From contig JAJCXR010000043.1 of the NCBI GenBank assembly GCA_029263315.1, positions 22,062 through 86,061 of the forward strand: DNA of 64,000 nucleotides, in the 5' to 3' direction. This document shows, one piece after another, positions 1 through 11,482 of the stretch (its first letter is position 1; every line of letters begins with the position of its first letter). The stretch comes from Acidobacteriota bacterium (GTDB lineage Bacteria > Acidobacteriota > Thermoanaerobaculia > Multivoradales > J023). Both the position numbers and the translations under genes were made by a program. The notes under the pieces were generated by a model. It worked only from the letters and a program-made list of their open reading frames with translations, ran no database searches and was not told the DNA's origin.

Positions 1-819
1 CATGGAGTGGAAGGTGCGGGTGGAGCCGGTGAAGTGGATGCCCGCCAGCTCCGGGCTGGCCAGCACCGGATCACCCACCTCGGCGCCACGTCCGGGGATG
101 AAATTGATCACCCCGGCGGGCAAGCCGGCCTCTTCGAGGATCTTCATGATGTAGTAGCCGGAGAGGACCGCCGTCGAAGCGGGCTTCCACAGGGCCACAT
201 TGCCCATCATGGCCGGCGCCGTCGGCAGGTTGCCGGCGATGGCGGTGAAGTTGAACGGCGTGATGGCGAAGACAAAACCTTCGAGGGGCCGGTACTCGAC
301 ATAATTCCACAGACCCGCCGAGGAGGTGGGCTGCTCGCCGTAGAGCTGGCGCATATAGGCGACGTTGAAACGCCAGAAGTCGATCAGCTCGCAGGCCGAA
401 TCGATCTCCGCCTGGTAGACGGTCTTCGATTGGTTCAGCATGGTGGCGGCATTGAGGGTGGCCCGCCAGGGGCCGGCCAAGAGATCCGCCGCCTTCAAGA
501 AAACCGCCGCCCGGTCTTGCCAAGCCATCTCCGACCACTCCTGCCAAGCCTGCTGGGAGGCTTCCACCGCCTGCTGCACCTCGTCCGCTCCGGCTTGATG
601 GAAGGTGGCCAGCACATGGCCGTGGTCGTGGGGACACACCGCCTTGGCGGTGCGGCCGGTGAGCACTTCTTTGCCGCCGATGATCAGCGGAATCTCGGGA
701 CACTCCTCCAGCATCTTGGCGAGACGCAGCTCGATGGCCGCCCTCTCCGGGGAGCCGGGGGCATAGTCGAGAACCGGTTCATTGAGGGGCATCGGAACAT
801 TGAGAATACCGTTGGACAT
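1..819 (-). CDS. pruA: L-glutamate gamma-semialdehyde (1-pyrroline-5-carboxylate) dehydrogenase, 5' part; runs off the window
   Basis: The minus-strand frame from the ATG at 819 is open for 273 codons to the window edge, so only the N-terminal half is present. The enzyme oxidises glutamate-gamma-semialdehyde to glutamate with NAD, the last step of proline breakdown, in the cytosol. N-terminal NEPVLDYAPGSPER, then EGFVFAITPFNFTAIAGN, GNVALWKP and a terminal FTGST are hallmarks of the ALDH4A1-type branch of aldehyde dehydrogenases. The catalytic Glu and Cys lie beyond the edge and cannot be checked. An AGGAGAG ribosome site 5 bases before the ATG supports the start. DUF423 lies 162 bp upstream on the same strand. 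Confidence 0.9.
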   Translation of the reverse strand, partial: MSNGILNVPMPLNEPVLDYAPGSPERAAIELRLAKMLEECPEIPLIIGGKEVLTGRTAKAVCPHDHGHVLATFHQAGADEVQQAVEASQQAWQEWSEMAWQDRAAVFLKAADLLAGPWRATLNAATMLNQSKTVYQAEIDSACELIDFWRFNVAYMRQLYGEQPTSSAGLWNYVEYRPLEGFVFAITPFNFTAIAGNLPTAPAMMGNVALWKPASTAVLSGYYIMKILEEAGLPAGVINFIPGRGAEVGDPVLASPELAGIHFTGSTRTFHSM

Positions 820-981
820 GAGGTCTCTCCTGTGGCGTATGCGATTCGGGGGTTCCGTGCTCCGACGCGGCGCGGCGGCGTCGTGACCCACAACCCTCCC
901 GAAGAATGTCGTGCGTGGGATGAACGGCAAAACTGCTGCCCCGGCCGCCCCAATCGACGGCGGAGCGGCGTTGCGAACGAA

Positions 982-1350
982 TCAGAGGCGGGCTCCGGCC
1001 CAAGCCAGGCAAAGGAAACCCAGAATCATGCCGGCACCGCCGAGCGGCGTCACCGCGCCGAGCCAGCGCGGCCCGCCGAGGGCCAGGGCAAAGACCGTGC
1101 CGCTAAAAACCAAGCTGCCCAAGGCCAGGGCCAGGAATCCTGCGTCGAGGCCCCGCCGTGGACCACCGACCGTCAACAGGCCGACGACCAGCAAACCGAA
1201 ACCACCATAAATCAGATAGCGGGCGGCCGTCTCCCACAGTACCAAGGCCGCAGGATCGAGCCGCGTCTTCAAGGCATGGGCACCAAAGGCACCGGCGATG
1301 ACCGCCAAGGCGCAGTAGATGCCGCCCACCATTACTCCGAAATGAGCCAT
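982..1350 (-). CDS. DUF423 family small membrane protein
   Basis: A 122-residue protein with four hydrophobic segments (about residues 5-25, 41-61, 70-90, 97-117). It carries the DUF423 signature near its N-terminus (GVMVGGIYCALAVIAGAFGAH), followed by a short hydrophilic stretch with LETAARYLIYGG-like sequence (here LWETAARYLIYGG). Members of this family (E. coli YgdD type) are inner-membrane proteins of unknown biochemical role. The ATG at 1350 has GAGG five bases upstream. It lies between pruA and a small unknown gene on the same strand, 15 bp downstream of the latter, so the two are probably co-transcribed. Confidence 0.88.
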   Translation of the reverse strand: MAHFGVMVGGIYCALAVIAGAFGAHALKTRLDPAALVLWETAARYLIYGGFGLLVVGLLTVGGPRRGLDAGFLALALGSLVFSGTVFALALGGPRWLGAVTPLGGAGMILGFLCLAWAGARL

Positions 1351-1365
1351 AAAAACCTCTGATTT

Positions 1366-1644
1366 TTAGCTGGCAATCTCGCTGAGACGGCGGACCGCGG
1401 TCACCCGGCGGCGATCCACCACCAACCGTTGGTGTTTCTTGAACACACCGTAGAGGGCGGCGCCGGCGAGGTAGTCTGCTTTCGAACGACCGTCGTCGCC
1501 GTCCTTGTGGACATCGACGTCGAGGAGGATAACCTGACTGTCATCCATGTCGTCGCAGCGGCCGACGAAGACTTCGGGCCCGTCCGTATCGACGACCACC
1601 GTGATGCCATGGAGCTGGTGTTTGTTGCTGTGGAATGTACCCAT
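1366..1644 (-). CDS. Conserved-looking small hypothetical protein (92 aa)
   Basis: The family is not recognised. The ATG at 1644 gives a soluble 92-residue protein, MGTFHSNKHQLHGITVVVDT at its start, rich in Asp and ending in a basic segment. The middle carries DVDVHKDGDDGRSKADYLAG and a predicted alpha/beta fold; there is no signal peptide. A longer frame extends back to 1776, but the extra part is Arg/Pro-rich and runs through the hairpin at 1740-1764, so the shorter form is preferred; GGCGGA lies just upstream of it. It sits between bacilliredoxin and DUF423 on the same strand. Confidence 0.65.
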   Translation of the reverse strand: MGTFHSNKHQLHGITVVVDTDGPEVFVGRCDDMDDSQVILLDVDVHKDGDDGRSKADYLAGAALYGVFKKHQRLVVDRRRVTAVRRLSEIAS

Positions 1645-1739
1645 CGTGATCCGCCTATGGTGAAGATGTGAAAGGCATCCGCGACCCTGAGGCCCGGCCA
1701 TCGCGGCGAGCTCCGGGGCTCCCCGCCGATCTGCACAAC

Positions 1740-1764
1740 AACGGCGCGCCGGGGGCGCGCCGTT
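1740..1764 (-). terminator. Perfect 11-bp-stem hairpin after the bacilliredoxin gene
   Basis: AACGGCGCGCC, a three-base loop and GGCGCGCCGTT form a perfect inverted repeat 21 bp beyond the bacilliredoxin stop codon. No T-tract follows on the minus strand (only GTTGTTGTG), so it is a candidate terminator or 3'-end stabiliser rather than a classical intrinsic terminator. Confidence 0.5.
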
Positions 1765-1785
1765 GAAGGACACCACCGACCTCGC

Positions 1786-2202
1786 CTAGCAGTGCTCGTC
1801 GTAGGCGGCCCGGAGGTCAGCCGCCACATCTTCGGCGGAACGCCCTTCGATGCGGTGGCGCGGCAAAAAGAAGACTAGCTCGTCGTCCTTGAACATGGCC
1901 ATGGACGGGCTGCTGGGCGGAATCTGTGCAAACTTGCTGCGGGCTTGGGCCGTGGCTTCGACGTCCTGTCCCGCGAAGACGGTCACCAAACGATCGGGTT
2001 TCTTGTCATTCTCCAGCGACAGCCGAACGCCTGGACGGGCCATGCCGGCGGCGCAACCGCACACCGAGTTGACGATCAACAGGGAAGTTCCCTTGTGGTC
2101 GTCCATCCACTGATCGACCGCCTCGGCGGTCATCAACTCTTCGAAGCCGACCAGGGTCAGCTCTTCACGCATCGGTTTTACGAGCAGCGGGCTATAGGGC
2201 AA
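1786..2202 (-). CDS. BrxA/BrxB-type bacilliredoxin
   Basis: A 138-residue protein of the YphP/YqiW (bacilliredoxin) family, which has a thioredoxin-like fold and removes bacillithiol from oxidised protein thiols. The signature CGC motif is present (IVNSVCGCAAGMARP, near residue 45-60), as is the family sequence FAGQDVEATAQAR followed by PPSSPSMAMFKD. Length matches the family. The start is a TTG at 2202 with a near-perfect AGGAGG seven bases upstream; no ATG or GTG lies closer to that site. The 290 bp upstream hold an intergenic repeat (2352-2413). The presence of the enzyme implies bacillithiol-type low-molecular-weight thiol chemistry, which is inference. Confidence 0.92.
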   Translation of the reverse strand: MPYSPLLVKPMREELTLVGFEELMTAEAVDQWMDDHKGTSLLIVNSVCGCAAGMARPGVRLSLENDKKPDRLVTVFAGQDVEATAQARSKFAQIPPSSPSMAMFKDDELVFFLPRHRIEGRSAEDVAADLRAAYDEHC

Positions 2203-2351
2203 CGTCGCACCTCCTTAGGTCGCGGTCTTGATATTTGGAAAAAGCGGCGACGCCAGGTCACCGCCACCGGAGACCATTGTACGACACCGGCTGCCTAAGT
2301 ACACCTTTCCGCAAATACGGTGGCCAATCGAGAACCCAGAGGCGCCGCGTT

Positions 2352-2413
2352 CGCCTGGCGAGAGGCGCGCCCTCGCCCCCTCGATGCTGGGAACCTATTT
2401 CTTTGCGGACCCT
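2352..2413 (+). repeat. Intergenic repeat, copy A (62 bp; second copy at 40027)
   Basis: This 62-bp sequence matches 40027-40088 in the same orientation at 59 of 62 positions (differences at a C/A, a C/T and a T/C). It begins CGCCTGGCGAGAGGCGCGCC and ends TTGCGGACCCT. Copy A lacks the long hairpin head that precedes copy B. Both copies lie in gaps upstream of minus-strand genes. The rest of this gap (2203-2492) holds two direct copies of GTTTTCGCAAG and a GGTCC/GGACC inverted repeat; no gene is visible. Confidence 0.85.
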
Positions 2414-2492
2414 AGGTGTTTTCGCAAGAAGTGCATGTTTTCGCAAGGTCCGGCCCGGACCCTGGAGGGTTCTCTGCACGACCACCCACCTT

Positions 2493-3533
2493 CTATTCTC
2501 TTGGACGCAGGGAAATATGACCGCTGAAGCTTTCGATGTCGACCTGCGCGCCGCCCCCGCCCAAGGTGAATACAAGCTCCTTGGCGCTGGTGTAGCGGCT
2601 GGTGCGACGGGCAGCAGGCCCCAGTTGGTTGTCGATGTCGCCGCTGAAGGTTTGCACCTCGAAGGTCGCAGCGGTCGAGGGTGGCAAGGAGAGCAACAGG
2701 TCGCCGCTGTGGCTGGACATTTCCAGATGGCTGCCAGCCGATGGGGCACCGCTGAAATTCAAGTCACCGGACACAACATCCGCCTGCAGGCCTCGCATCT
2801 GCCCGCTGCGGATGTCGATATCGCCGCTCACCGTCGCCACCTTGACATGCCCCATGACCCCTACCAATCGAACATCGCCGCTCACCGCCTCGACCTGCAA
2901 GCGCTGGGTCGGCGCCAGCACCTGGACATTGCCGCTCACCGTTTCGATCTCCACCTCGTAAGGGGCCCCCTCGACGCTGACGTCACCGCTCACCGTCTCG
3001 ACTCGCAAACTGCCGTTGAGACCGTCCAAGGTCACTTCGGCGCTCACCGTCTCGACTTGGAGATCCATCCCCAAGGGCACTTGGATCTCCAAATGGCTGG
3101 AGACGGCACCCCCACGCTTCCTGTTCTTCAACTCGACGACGATCTCGAGACGATCCCCCCGGCGCTCGAAACGCAGCGCCTCGACATCCCGTCCGAGGGT
3201 GCCGGTGACCCGCACGGTATTGCCGGGCCAACCTCGGATGACCAACGAACCGGCAAAATTCTCGATCTGAGCCCGATCTTGGTTCGAGGCCTCCATCTGA
3301 CGATCGATCTCGGTTTGCCCCCAAAGGCCCCCGGCCAGGAAAAATCCCACCAGCAGACAAACCCACAGGTGCCGACGAAGTCTCGGCAAACCACCGTCGT
3401 CTCCAGGCGACCCGGCATCCCAGCAGCCGTCAGCCAAGACCCTCCGGCTCTGGTCCGCCACCAAGGCACACTGGCTCGCAATCAAAAGGGGAACGGGGCT
3501 CGGCGTTTGGTGGCGGGCGGGCATTTGGTTCAT
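2493..3533 (-). CDS. DUF4097 beta-strand-repeat protein (putative adhesin/YvlB-like), exported
   Basis: About 346 residues. After a polar N-terminus, a hydrophobic segment around residues 56-73 (HLWVCLLVGFFLAGGLWG) can act as a signal peptide or anchor. The remainder is a regular series of beta-strand repeats about 18-20 residues apart, each with a VETVSGDV-like core (ETVSAEV, ETVSGDV, ETVSGNV, EAVSGDV, ATVSGDI, DVVSGDL, QTFSGDI), diagnostic of DUF4097. Such proteins are often encoded with ECF sigma/anti-sigma pairs, as here: the anti-sigma gene ends 79 bp upstream on the same strand. The start at 3533 has GAGG upstream; an extension to 3620 is possible. Molecular function is unknown. Confidence 0.85.
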   Translation of the reverse strand: MNQMPARHQTPSPVPLLIASQCALVADQSRRVLADGCWDAGSPGDDGGLPRLRRHLWVCLLVGFFLAGGLWGQTEIDRQMEASNQDRAQIENFAGSLVIRGWPGNTVRVTGTLGRDVEALRFERRGDRLEIVVELKNRKRGGAVSSHLEIQVPLGMDLQVETVSAEVTLDGLNGSLRVETVSGDVSVEGAPYEVEIETVSGNVQVLAPTQRLQVEAVSGDVRLVGVMGHVKVATVSGDIDIRSGQMRGLQADVVSGDLNFSGAPSAGSHLEMSSHSGDLLLSLPPSTAATFEVQTFSGDIDNQLGPAARRTSRYTSAKELVFTLGGGGAQVDIESFSGHISLRPRE

Positions 3534-3582
3534 CGGGACCTCGGGGCTTGGGTGGTTAGTTGCCGTCTCGACCTGTCGATAA

Positions 3583-3610
3583 CGGTGCCAGCGGGAGGGC
3601 CCTGGGCGGG
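3583..3610 (+). repeat. Short intergenic repeat, copy 1 (related sequence at 54934)
   Basis: CGGTGCCAGCGGGAGG followed by GCCCTGGGCGGG resembles 54934-54963, where the same 16 bases are followed by CGCCCCTTGGCGGG. Both lie in gaps between genes. The shared block is short, so this could be the core of a dispersed element or coincidence. Confidence 0.4.
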
Positions 3611-3612
3611 CT

Positions 3613-4536
3613 TCAAACATCTCGGGAGGTCAGGCGTCGGAGCAGTGACAGCTCACGCCGGTAGTTGTCCAGGACCCGGACTTCGAGCCTTGGATTGGCG
3701 GGATCTCGACGCAGGGCGAGCATGAGATCACGGGTCGCCTGATCGATCACTTCCAAATTGCGGTACAGCAGCTCGAAGGTCTCGGGGGAGACATCCTCAC
3801 GGCGCTGCAAAAAAGCCATCAATAGAGCTTGTTTGGCCCGCAACAGCTCCACCTCGGCCAGCATGAAGCCGGCGCTCGGTGATGTCGCGGTTGGTGATGT
3901 CGCGGTCAACGCCCGCGGCTCGACGAAGAGGTCCGGACCAGAGAATCGTTCACCGGCCGATGTCTCGGCCACCGCCGGGGATGCCGAGCCATCGCCCGGC
4001 CTCGCAACGAAACCCGACGGCGGTAACACAAGGGCGGCGGAATAACCCAAGGCGATGAGCAGGCAGGCGGCCATTGCCTGCGCCCACCATGGGATCATAC
4101 TCGGCACCGGTGGCGCGGCGACGGCAGGGGCTGGGCCGCTCTCAGGGACGACGCTCTCAGGGACGACGGTCTCAGGGACGACGCTCTCAGGGACGACGCT
4201 CTCGGAGACGACCGGGTGGGAGTCGGCGGTGCCCGCCGCCAAGCGGGGGGCGATCTCTTGCCACAGGTCGCGTCGCGGTTCGACGATCGTGGGCAGCTCA
4301 GCAACCCGGCGCAACAATTGACGCAACGCCGCCACGTCCCCTCGACAGGGCTCGCAGGTGGTCAGATGGGCCGTCAGCTCGGCGTCGCGCCCCGCCTCCA
4401 GAAGCCCATCCACATGGTCATCCAACCACGGGCCATAGGTCGAGCAACCGGCCTGGGCCGATTCCCCGTGGTTTCCACCATAGGCATCCACAGTCAGCAT
4501 CTCCGTTCCCTCGTTCCGCCGATCATCACGACTCAT
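3613..4536 (-). CDS. Zinc-finger anti-sigma factor, membrane-spanning
   Basis: A 307-residue protein starting at the ATG at 4536, which overlaps the sigma-factor stop as ATGA, so translation is probably coupled. Near residue 35-60 it has the zf-HC2 anti-sigma motif with HLTTCEPC (H-x3-C-x2-C). A single membrane segment, PWWAQAMAACLLIALGYSAA, lies around residue 130. The extracytoplasmic part contains a low-complexity VVPES repeat just before the membrane and a helical C-terminal domain (LLRAKQALLMAFLQRR, LEVIDQATRDLMLALRR). Role, by family: holds the adjacent ECF sigma factor inactive until an envelope signal releases it. Confidence 0.88.
   Translation of the reverse strand: MSRDDRRNEGTEMLTVDAYGGNHGESAQAGCSTYGPWLDDHVDGLLEAGRDAELTAHLTTCEPCRGDVAALRQLLRRVAELPTIVEPRRDLWQEIAPRLAAGTADSHPVVSESVVPESVVPETVVPESVVPESGPAPAVAAPPVPSMIPWWAQAMAACLLIALGYSAALVLPPSGFVARPGDGSASPAVAETSAGERFSGPDLFVEPRALTATSPTATSPSAGFMLAEVELLRAKQALLMAFLQRREDVSPETFELLYRNLEVIDQATRDLMLALRRDPANPRLEVRVLDNYRRELSLLRRLTSRDV
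3878..3907. repeat. 15-bp in-frame tandem repeat, 2 copies, in the anti-sigma gene
   Basis: GGTGATGTCGCGGTT is followed directly by a copy differing at one base; it encodes TATSP-TATSP in the anti-sigma C-terminal half. Confidence 0.85.
4141..4215. repeat. 15-bp in-frame tandem repeat, 5 copies, in the anti-sigma gene
   Basis: Five adjacent 15-bp units of the form CTCAGGGACGACGCT (the last one degenerate) encode repeated VVPES just N-terminal of the membrane segment. Copy-number change would keep the reading frame and alter only linker length. Confidence 0.92.
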
Positions 4537-5177
4537 GCCAAACACTCCCTCAACAGTTTGCGCGCCCGGTGCAGCTGCGCCTTGGATGTCCCCTCCTTGA
4601 GACCCGTCAAGTCGGCGATCTCGCGGTGCCGGTAGCCCTCGATGTCGTGCAATACAAACACCATCCTGGCACCGGCCGGCAGACCGGCGATGGCTTTCTC
4701 CAAATCCAAATCGAGACCCACGGGGGGCGGCGCCGGCCGTTGCTGCCGGGCCGCCACGTCTTCCAGACCGACATCCGTCGCCGCCGAGACCTCGCCCCAA
4801 GCCACCACCCGATCACGCCGTCGACGACGGCTGCGCCAGCGCACCAGGACGACGTTGACCGCCAGACGATGAAGCCATGATCCAAAGGCGCTCTGATGGC
4901 GAAAACTGGACAGTTTCTCCCAGGCGCGGATGAAGGCCTCCTGCGCCATCTCTTCCGCCTCGTGCTCGCTACCGGTCATCCGCAAGCACAGAGCATAGAT
5001 CCGGCCAAGATGACTGCGATAGAGAGACTCGAAGGCGACGACATCCCCTTTTTGGGCCCGTTCTACCAAAAGGCGCTCGGCCGTGTTTTCATCGACCACG
5101 GAAGCCTCGGCCGCCGACCCATCCGGCGGCGTCCCAGAGGACGACTTGCCCAACAATCGATTTGTCGCCGACATCAT
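4533..5177 (-). CDS. ECF-family RNA polymerase sigma factor
   Basis: About 214 residues. Region 2 is clear (AFESLYRSHLGRIYALCLRM, then EAEEMAQEAFIRAWEKL and FGSWLHRLAVN), followed by a variable basic linker. Region 4 is LPAGARMVFVLHDIEGYRHR with EIADLTGLKEGTSKAQLHRA as the DNA-reading helix-turn-helix. It directs RNA polymerase to its own regulon, normally including this operon. The start is one of two adjacent ATGs (5177, 5174), with GGAG touching the first; a TTG at 5201 is less likely. The gene overlaps the anti-sigma gene by 4 bp. Which signal it answers to is not visible. Confidence 0.92.
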   Translation of the reverse strand: MMSATNRLLGKSSSGTPPDGSAAEASVVDENTAERLLVERAQKGDVVAFESLYRSHLGRIYALCLRMTGSEHEAEEMAQEAFIRAWEKLSSFRHQSAFGSWLHRLAVNVVLVRWRSRRRRRDRVVAWGEVSAATDVGLEDVAARQQRPAPPPVGLDLDLEKAIAGLPAGARMVFVLHDIEGYRHREIADLTGLKEGTSKAQLHRARKLLRECLA

Positions 5178-8726
<3,549 letters not shown>

Positions 8727-9268
8727 GATTTTCCTCGATACTTATTGAAACTGAGTCAACCCAGGTTCGTCACCGGACCCCGGGCCCTTGCGGGACCCCA
8801 ACAAAACGGACCGCGGACGGCAAGGAGAGGTAGAGGAGACGGCCATAGGTCAGTCGCCCCTATGGATCATCGACGTCGGATCGTCGAGGCGGAAGGTCAA
8901 GGAAAGCGGATAAGGATCCAGCAACGTCGGCATCTCTCCGGCCAAAGCCCTGACGCGACACAAAAAAAACCACCGAGATCATATCGGATGGATCGAAAGC
9001 TTAGCCAGCCGATGCACAACGCAGGTGTCCTAGTCACGGTTATCATCCACGCCACAGACCCCGGACGGATAAAAAGCCTAGCCTTTCCGCTCAAAAAGGG
9101 CTGCCGTGCCGTACGGTGACACCCACCGCCCCATGGGCTCCCGCTTCTGTGTTGCGCCGTTTACCCAACGATCCGCATAGCGTAGAGTCGTGGGGCAGGG
9201 TGTCCATCACCATCATCGCGTCTGCGCAGCCCTCACCCGGAAACTACCCCCCATTCAGCACTCTCACC
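8727..9268. other. Divergent intergenic region with no recognisable gene
   Basis: 542 bp between the DUF4388 gene (minus) and the heme A synthase gene (plus). It contains a relatively A-rich stretch around 8960-9090. Frames that extend the heme A synthase ORF back to 9116 are not protein-like (Pro/Ser-rich, no signal). No repeat array, riboswitch or tRNA was seen; promoters for both flanking genes must be here. Confidence 0.55.
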
Positions 9269-10276
9269 ATGACCATCAGACCCACCAAGACCAGCCGTTT
9301 CGCCTGGGGCGTTCTCGCCTTCAACCTATTTGTCATCCTGTGGGGAGCCTTTGTCCGGGCCTCCGGTTCCGGCGCCGGCTGCGGCAGTCACTGGCCACTC
9401 TGCAACGGCGAGGTGGTACCGCGGGATGCAAAAATCGAAACCCTCATCGAGCTCTCCCATCGCCTGACCAGCGGTATCGCCCTGCTGTTGACCATCGCCC
9501 TGGTGGTCCTCGCCTGCCGCGCCTTCGAACCCGCACATAGGGTACGGCGCGCCGCCTGGTGGTCGCTGATCTTCATCCTCGGCGAAGCGGCCATCGGCGC
9601 CGCCCTGGTGCTGCTCGAATTGGTGGCGGACAATCCATCGATGACCCGTGCCTGGGTGATGGCCGCCCACCTGCTCAATACCCTGCTGTTGGTCGCCTCC
9701 CTGACCTTATGTGCCTGGTGGGCCAGCGGCGGCCCTGCCATGAAGCTCGATCGCCGCCGTCAGCCCTTGAACAATGTGGCGGCGGTTTTCTTCGGCACCG
9801 CCTGCATCGCCGCCAGCGGCGCCATCGCCGCCCTGGGTGACACCCTCTACCCGGCCACCGACCTGGCCCATGAGCTGCGCCATCACTTCTCTTCTTCAGC
9901 CGAGCTGCTCAAGCAGTTGCGGGTCTTTCATCCCCTGATCGCAATCCTGGTCAGCTTGCTGATCCTGCATTTGATGAGCCTGGTACGGCAGCAACGTTGG
10001 CCGCAGCCGGCCCGTCGTTTTGCCAACTGGGTGAGCCTGCTGGTGTTTGTCCAGCTCGCCGTCGGCACGATCAATGTCTTGCTACTGGCACCGTTGGTCA
10101 TGCAATTGGTGCATTTGTTGTTGGCCAACCTGCTGTGGATCGCCTTGGTCCTGACCTGCGCCGCCGGGCTCGTGCCGCGCCAAGTCGTCCCCGGAGACAC
10201 CCGTCCGCTGGAGACATTGGACCGGCAGGGCTCGCGGGGCGCCTCCCAGGCGACGCCTGTCGGCAGCGACCCCTGA
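9269..10276 (+). CDS. COX15/CtaA-family heme A synthase
   Basis: A 335-residue membrane protein with eight predicted transmembrane helices in two pseudo-repeats. Heme-ligand histidines are in LSHRLTSGI, VMAAHLLNT, RVFHPLIA and QLVHLLLAN, and the conserved cysteine pair lies in GCGSHWPLC (residues about 34-42). The family converts heme O to heme A for aa3-type cytochrome oxidases at the cytoplasmic membrane. Upstream in-frame codons reach 9116, but the ATG at 9269 directly precedes the first positively charged segment and membrane helix. The glycosyltransferase gene starts 3 bp after the stop, so the two are probably co-transcribed although unrelated in function. No oxidase subunit genes are nearby. 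Confidence 0.88.
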   Translation: MTIRPTKTSRFAWGVLAFNLFVILWGAFVRASGSGAGCGSHWPLCNGEVVPRDAKIETLIELSHRLTSGIALLLTIALVVLACRAFEPAHRVRRAAWWSLIFILGEAAIGAALVLLELVADNPSMTRAWVMAAHLLNTLLLVASLTLCAWWASGGPAMKLDRRRQPLNNVAAVFFGTACIAASGAIAALGDTLYPATDLAHELRHHFSSSAELLKQLRVFHPLIAILVSLLILHLMSLVRQQRWPQPARRFANWVSLLVFVQLAVGTINVLLLAPLVMQLVHLLLANLLWIALVLTCAAGLVPRQVVPGDTRPLETLDRQGSRGASQATPVGSDP

Positions 10277-10279
10277 ACC

Positions 10280-11482
10280 GTGCCGTCACGCCCGGTGGCC
10301 AAGCTGGCCTATGTCGTCTCCTCCCACGGCTTCGGCCACGCAGCCCGCAGCTGCGCCATCATCGATGCCTTGCGCCGCCTCGACGACGGCCTCGACATCG
10401 AAATCTGGAGCGCCGTGCCCGGGTGGTTCTTCTCCGATTCCCTACAACGGCCGACGCCGCTGCACCGCCAGGTGACCGACCTCGGATTGGTGCAACGCGA
10501 TGCCCTGGAGGAGGACTTGACGGCGACCCTGCAAGCTTTGCCGGAATGGGTTCCCTCACCGGAGGGTCGCCTCACCAGGCTACTCGCCTCCTTCCGGCAA
10601 CGGGGCATCAGTCACGTGGTGTGCGACATCTCTCCCCTCGGCCTCGATGCCGCCAAGGCGGGGGCCTACCCCTGTGCCCTGGTGGAGAATTTCACCTGGG
10701 ATTGGATCTACCGTGGTTACGCAGCGGACGAGCCCGCCCTGTTGCCTTTTGCCGACCGCCTAGAGGAGAGCTTCGCCGCCGCCGAGCTGCGTCTACAGCT
10801 CGAGCCGATGTGCGCACCGCGGGCCGGAGCGCTGGCTTGCCCGCCGGTCAGTCGGCAACCAAGGCTCGATCGACGCGCCCTCCGCGAAAAGTTGGGAGTG
10901 CCCTTGGACGCCCCCATGGTGCTGGTCACCATGGGCGGCATCGAATGGGACTACGCTGCCTTGGAGGAGCGTCTCCGGCAGCTGGACGGCGGCCCGGCGT
11001 CGGCCGGCAAGCCGCGGCCAGATGGACCCTGGCTGGTGATCCCCGGCAGCTGTGAAGTGCCGGAGGTGAGGGGCCGGCTGGTGCGGCTGCCCCACCATTC
11101 CAACTTCTACCATCCGGACTTGATGCATGCCGCCGACGCGGTGCTCGGCAAGCTGGGCTACAGCACCATCGCCGAGGCGTGGAGGGCCGGAATCCCCTTC
11201 GCCTATATCCCCCGGCGACGATTTCCGGAGTCGCCCCCCTTGCAAGCTTGGGTTGCCGGGCACCTCCCCAGTCTGCGCATCTCGCCGCAGGATTTCGCCA
11301 CCGGCCGCTGGCTCGAAGAGTTACCTCACTTGCTCAGCCTGCCCCGGCGGGACCGGACATCACCTGCGGTGGACGGCGCCGCGGTGGCGGCCCACCACCT
11401 CTTGGATTGGATCAATGGACGGTCGACAGCGGCGCCGGCTCCAGGTCCACCAAATGCAGCGATTCCACGAGGCGCGGATTGA
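10280..11482 (+). CDS. GT-B fold glycosyltransferase-like protein (MurG/UGT-like)
   Basis: 400 residues from a GTG start 3 bp after the heme A synthase stop. The N-terminus has the GT-B nucleotide-fold opening VVSSHGFGHAARS. The C-terminal half has VLVTMGGIEWDY, VIPGSCEV and the donor-site-like segment HAADAVLGKLGYSTIAEA followed by GIPFAYIPRRRFPE, as in MurG/UDP-glycosyltransferase relatives. Similar proteins occur in bacteria as uncharacterised glycosyltransferases and fused to sugar kinases; acceptor and donor cannot be deduced. The last 71 bp overlap the 3' end of the convergent TPR gene, so the C-terminal 20 or so Pro/Ala-rich residues are shared sequence in another frame. Confidence 0.8.
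   Translation: MPSRPVAKLAYVVSSHGFGHAARSCAIIDALRRLDDGLDIEIWSAVPGWFFSDSLQRPTPLHRQVTDLGLVQRDALEEDLTATLQALPEWVPSPEGRLTRLLASFRQRGISHVVCDISPLGLDAAKAGAYPCALVENFTWDWIYRGYAADEPALLPFADRLEESFAAAELRLQLEPMCAPRAGALACPPVSRQPRLDRRALREKLGVPLDAPMVLVTMGGIEWDYAALEERLRQLDGGPASAGKPRPDGPWLVIPGSCEVPEVRGRLVRLPHHSNFYHPDLMHAADAVLGKLGYSTIAEAWRAGIPFAYIPRRRFPESPPLQAWVAGHLPSLRISPQDFATGRWLEELPHLLSLPRRDRTSPAVDGAAVAAHHLLDWINGRSTAAPAPGPPNAAIPRGAD

Noticed and set aside
7..1362. Long plus-strand open frame over pruA and DUF423
   Set aside because: Antisense to two genes with clear family motifs; its translation is Gly/Arg/His-rich with no recognisable domain.
2235..3725. 496-codon plus-strand frame across the DUF4097 gene
   Set aside because: A shadow of the regular DUF4097 repeats; the minus strand carries the conserved VSGDV pattern and a signal segment.
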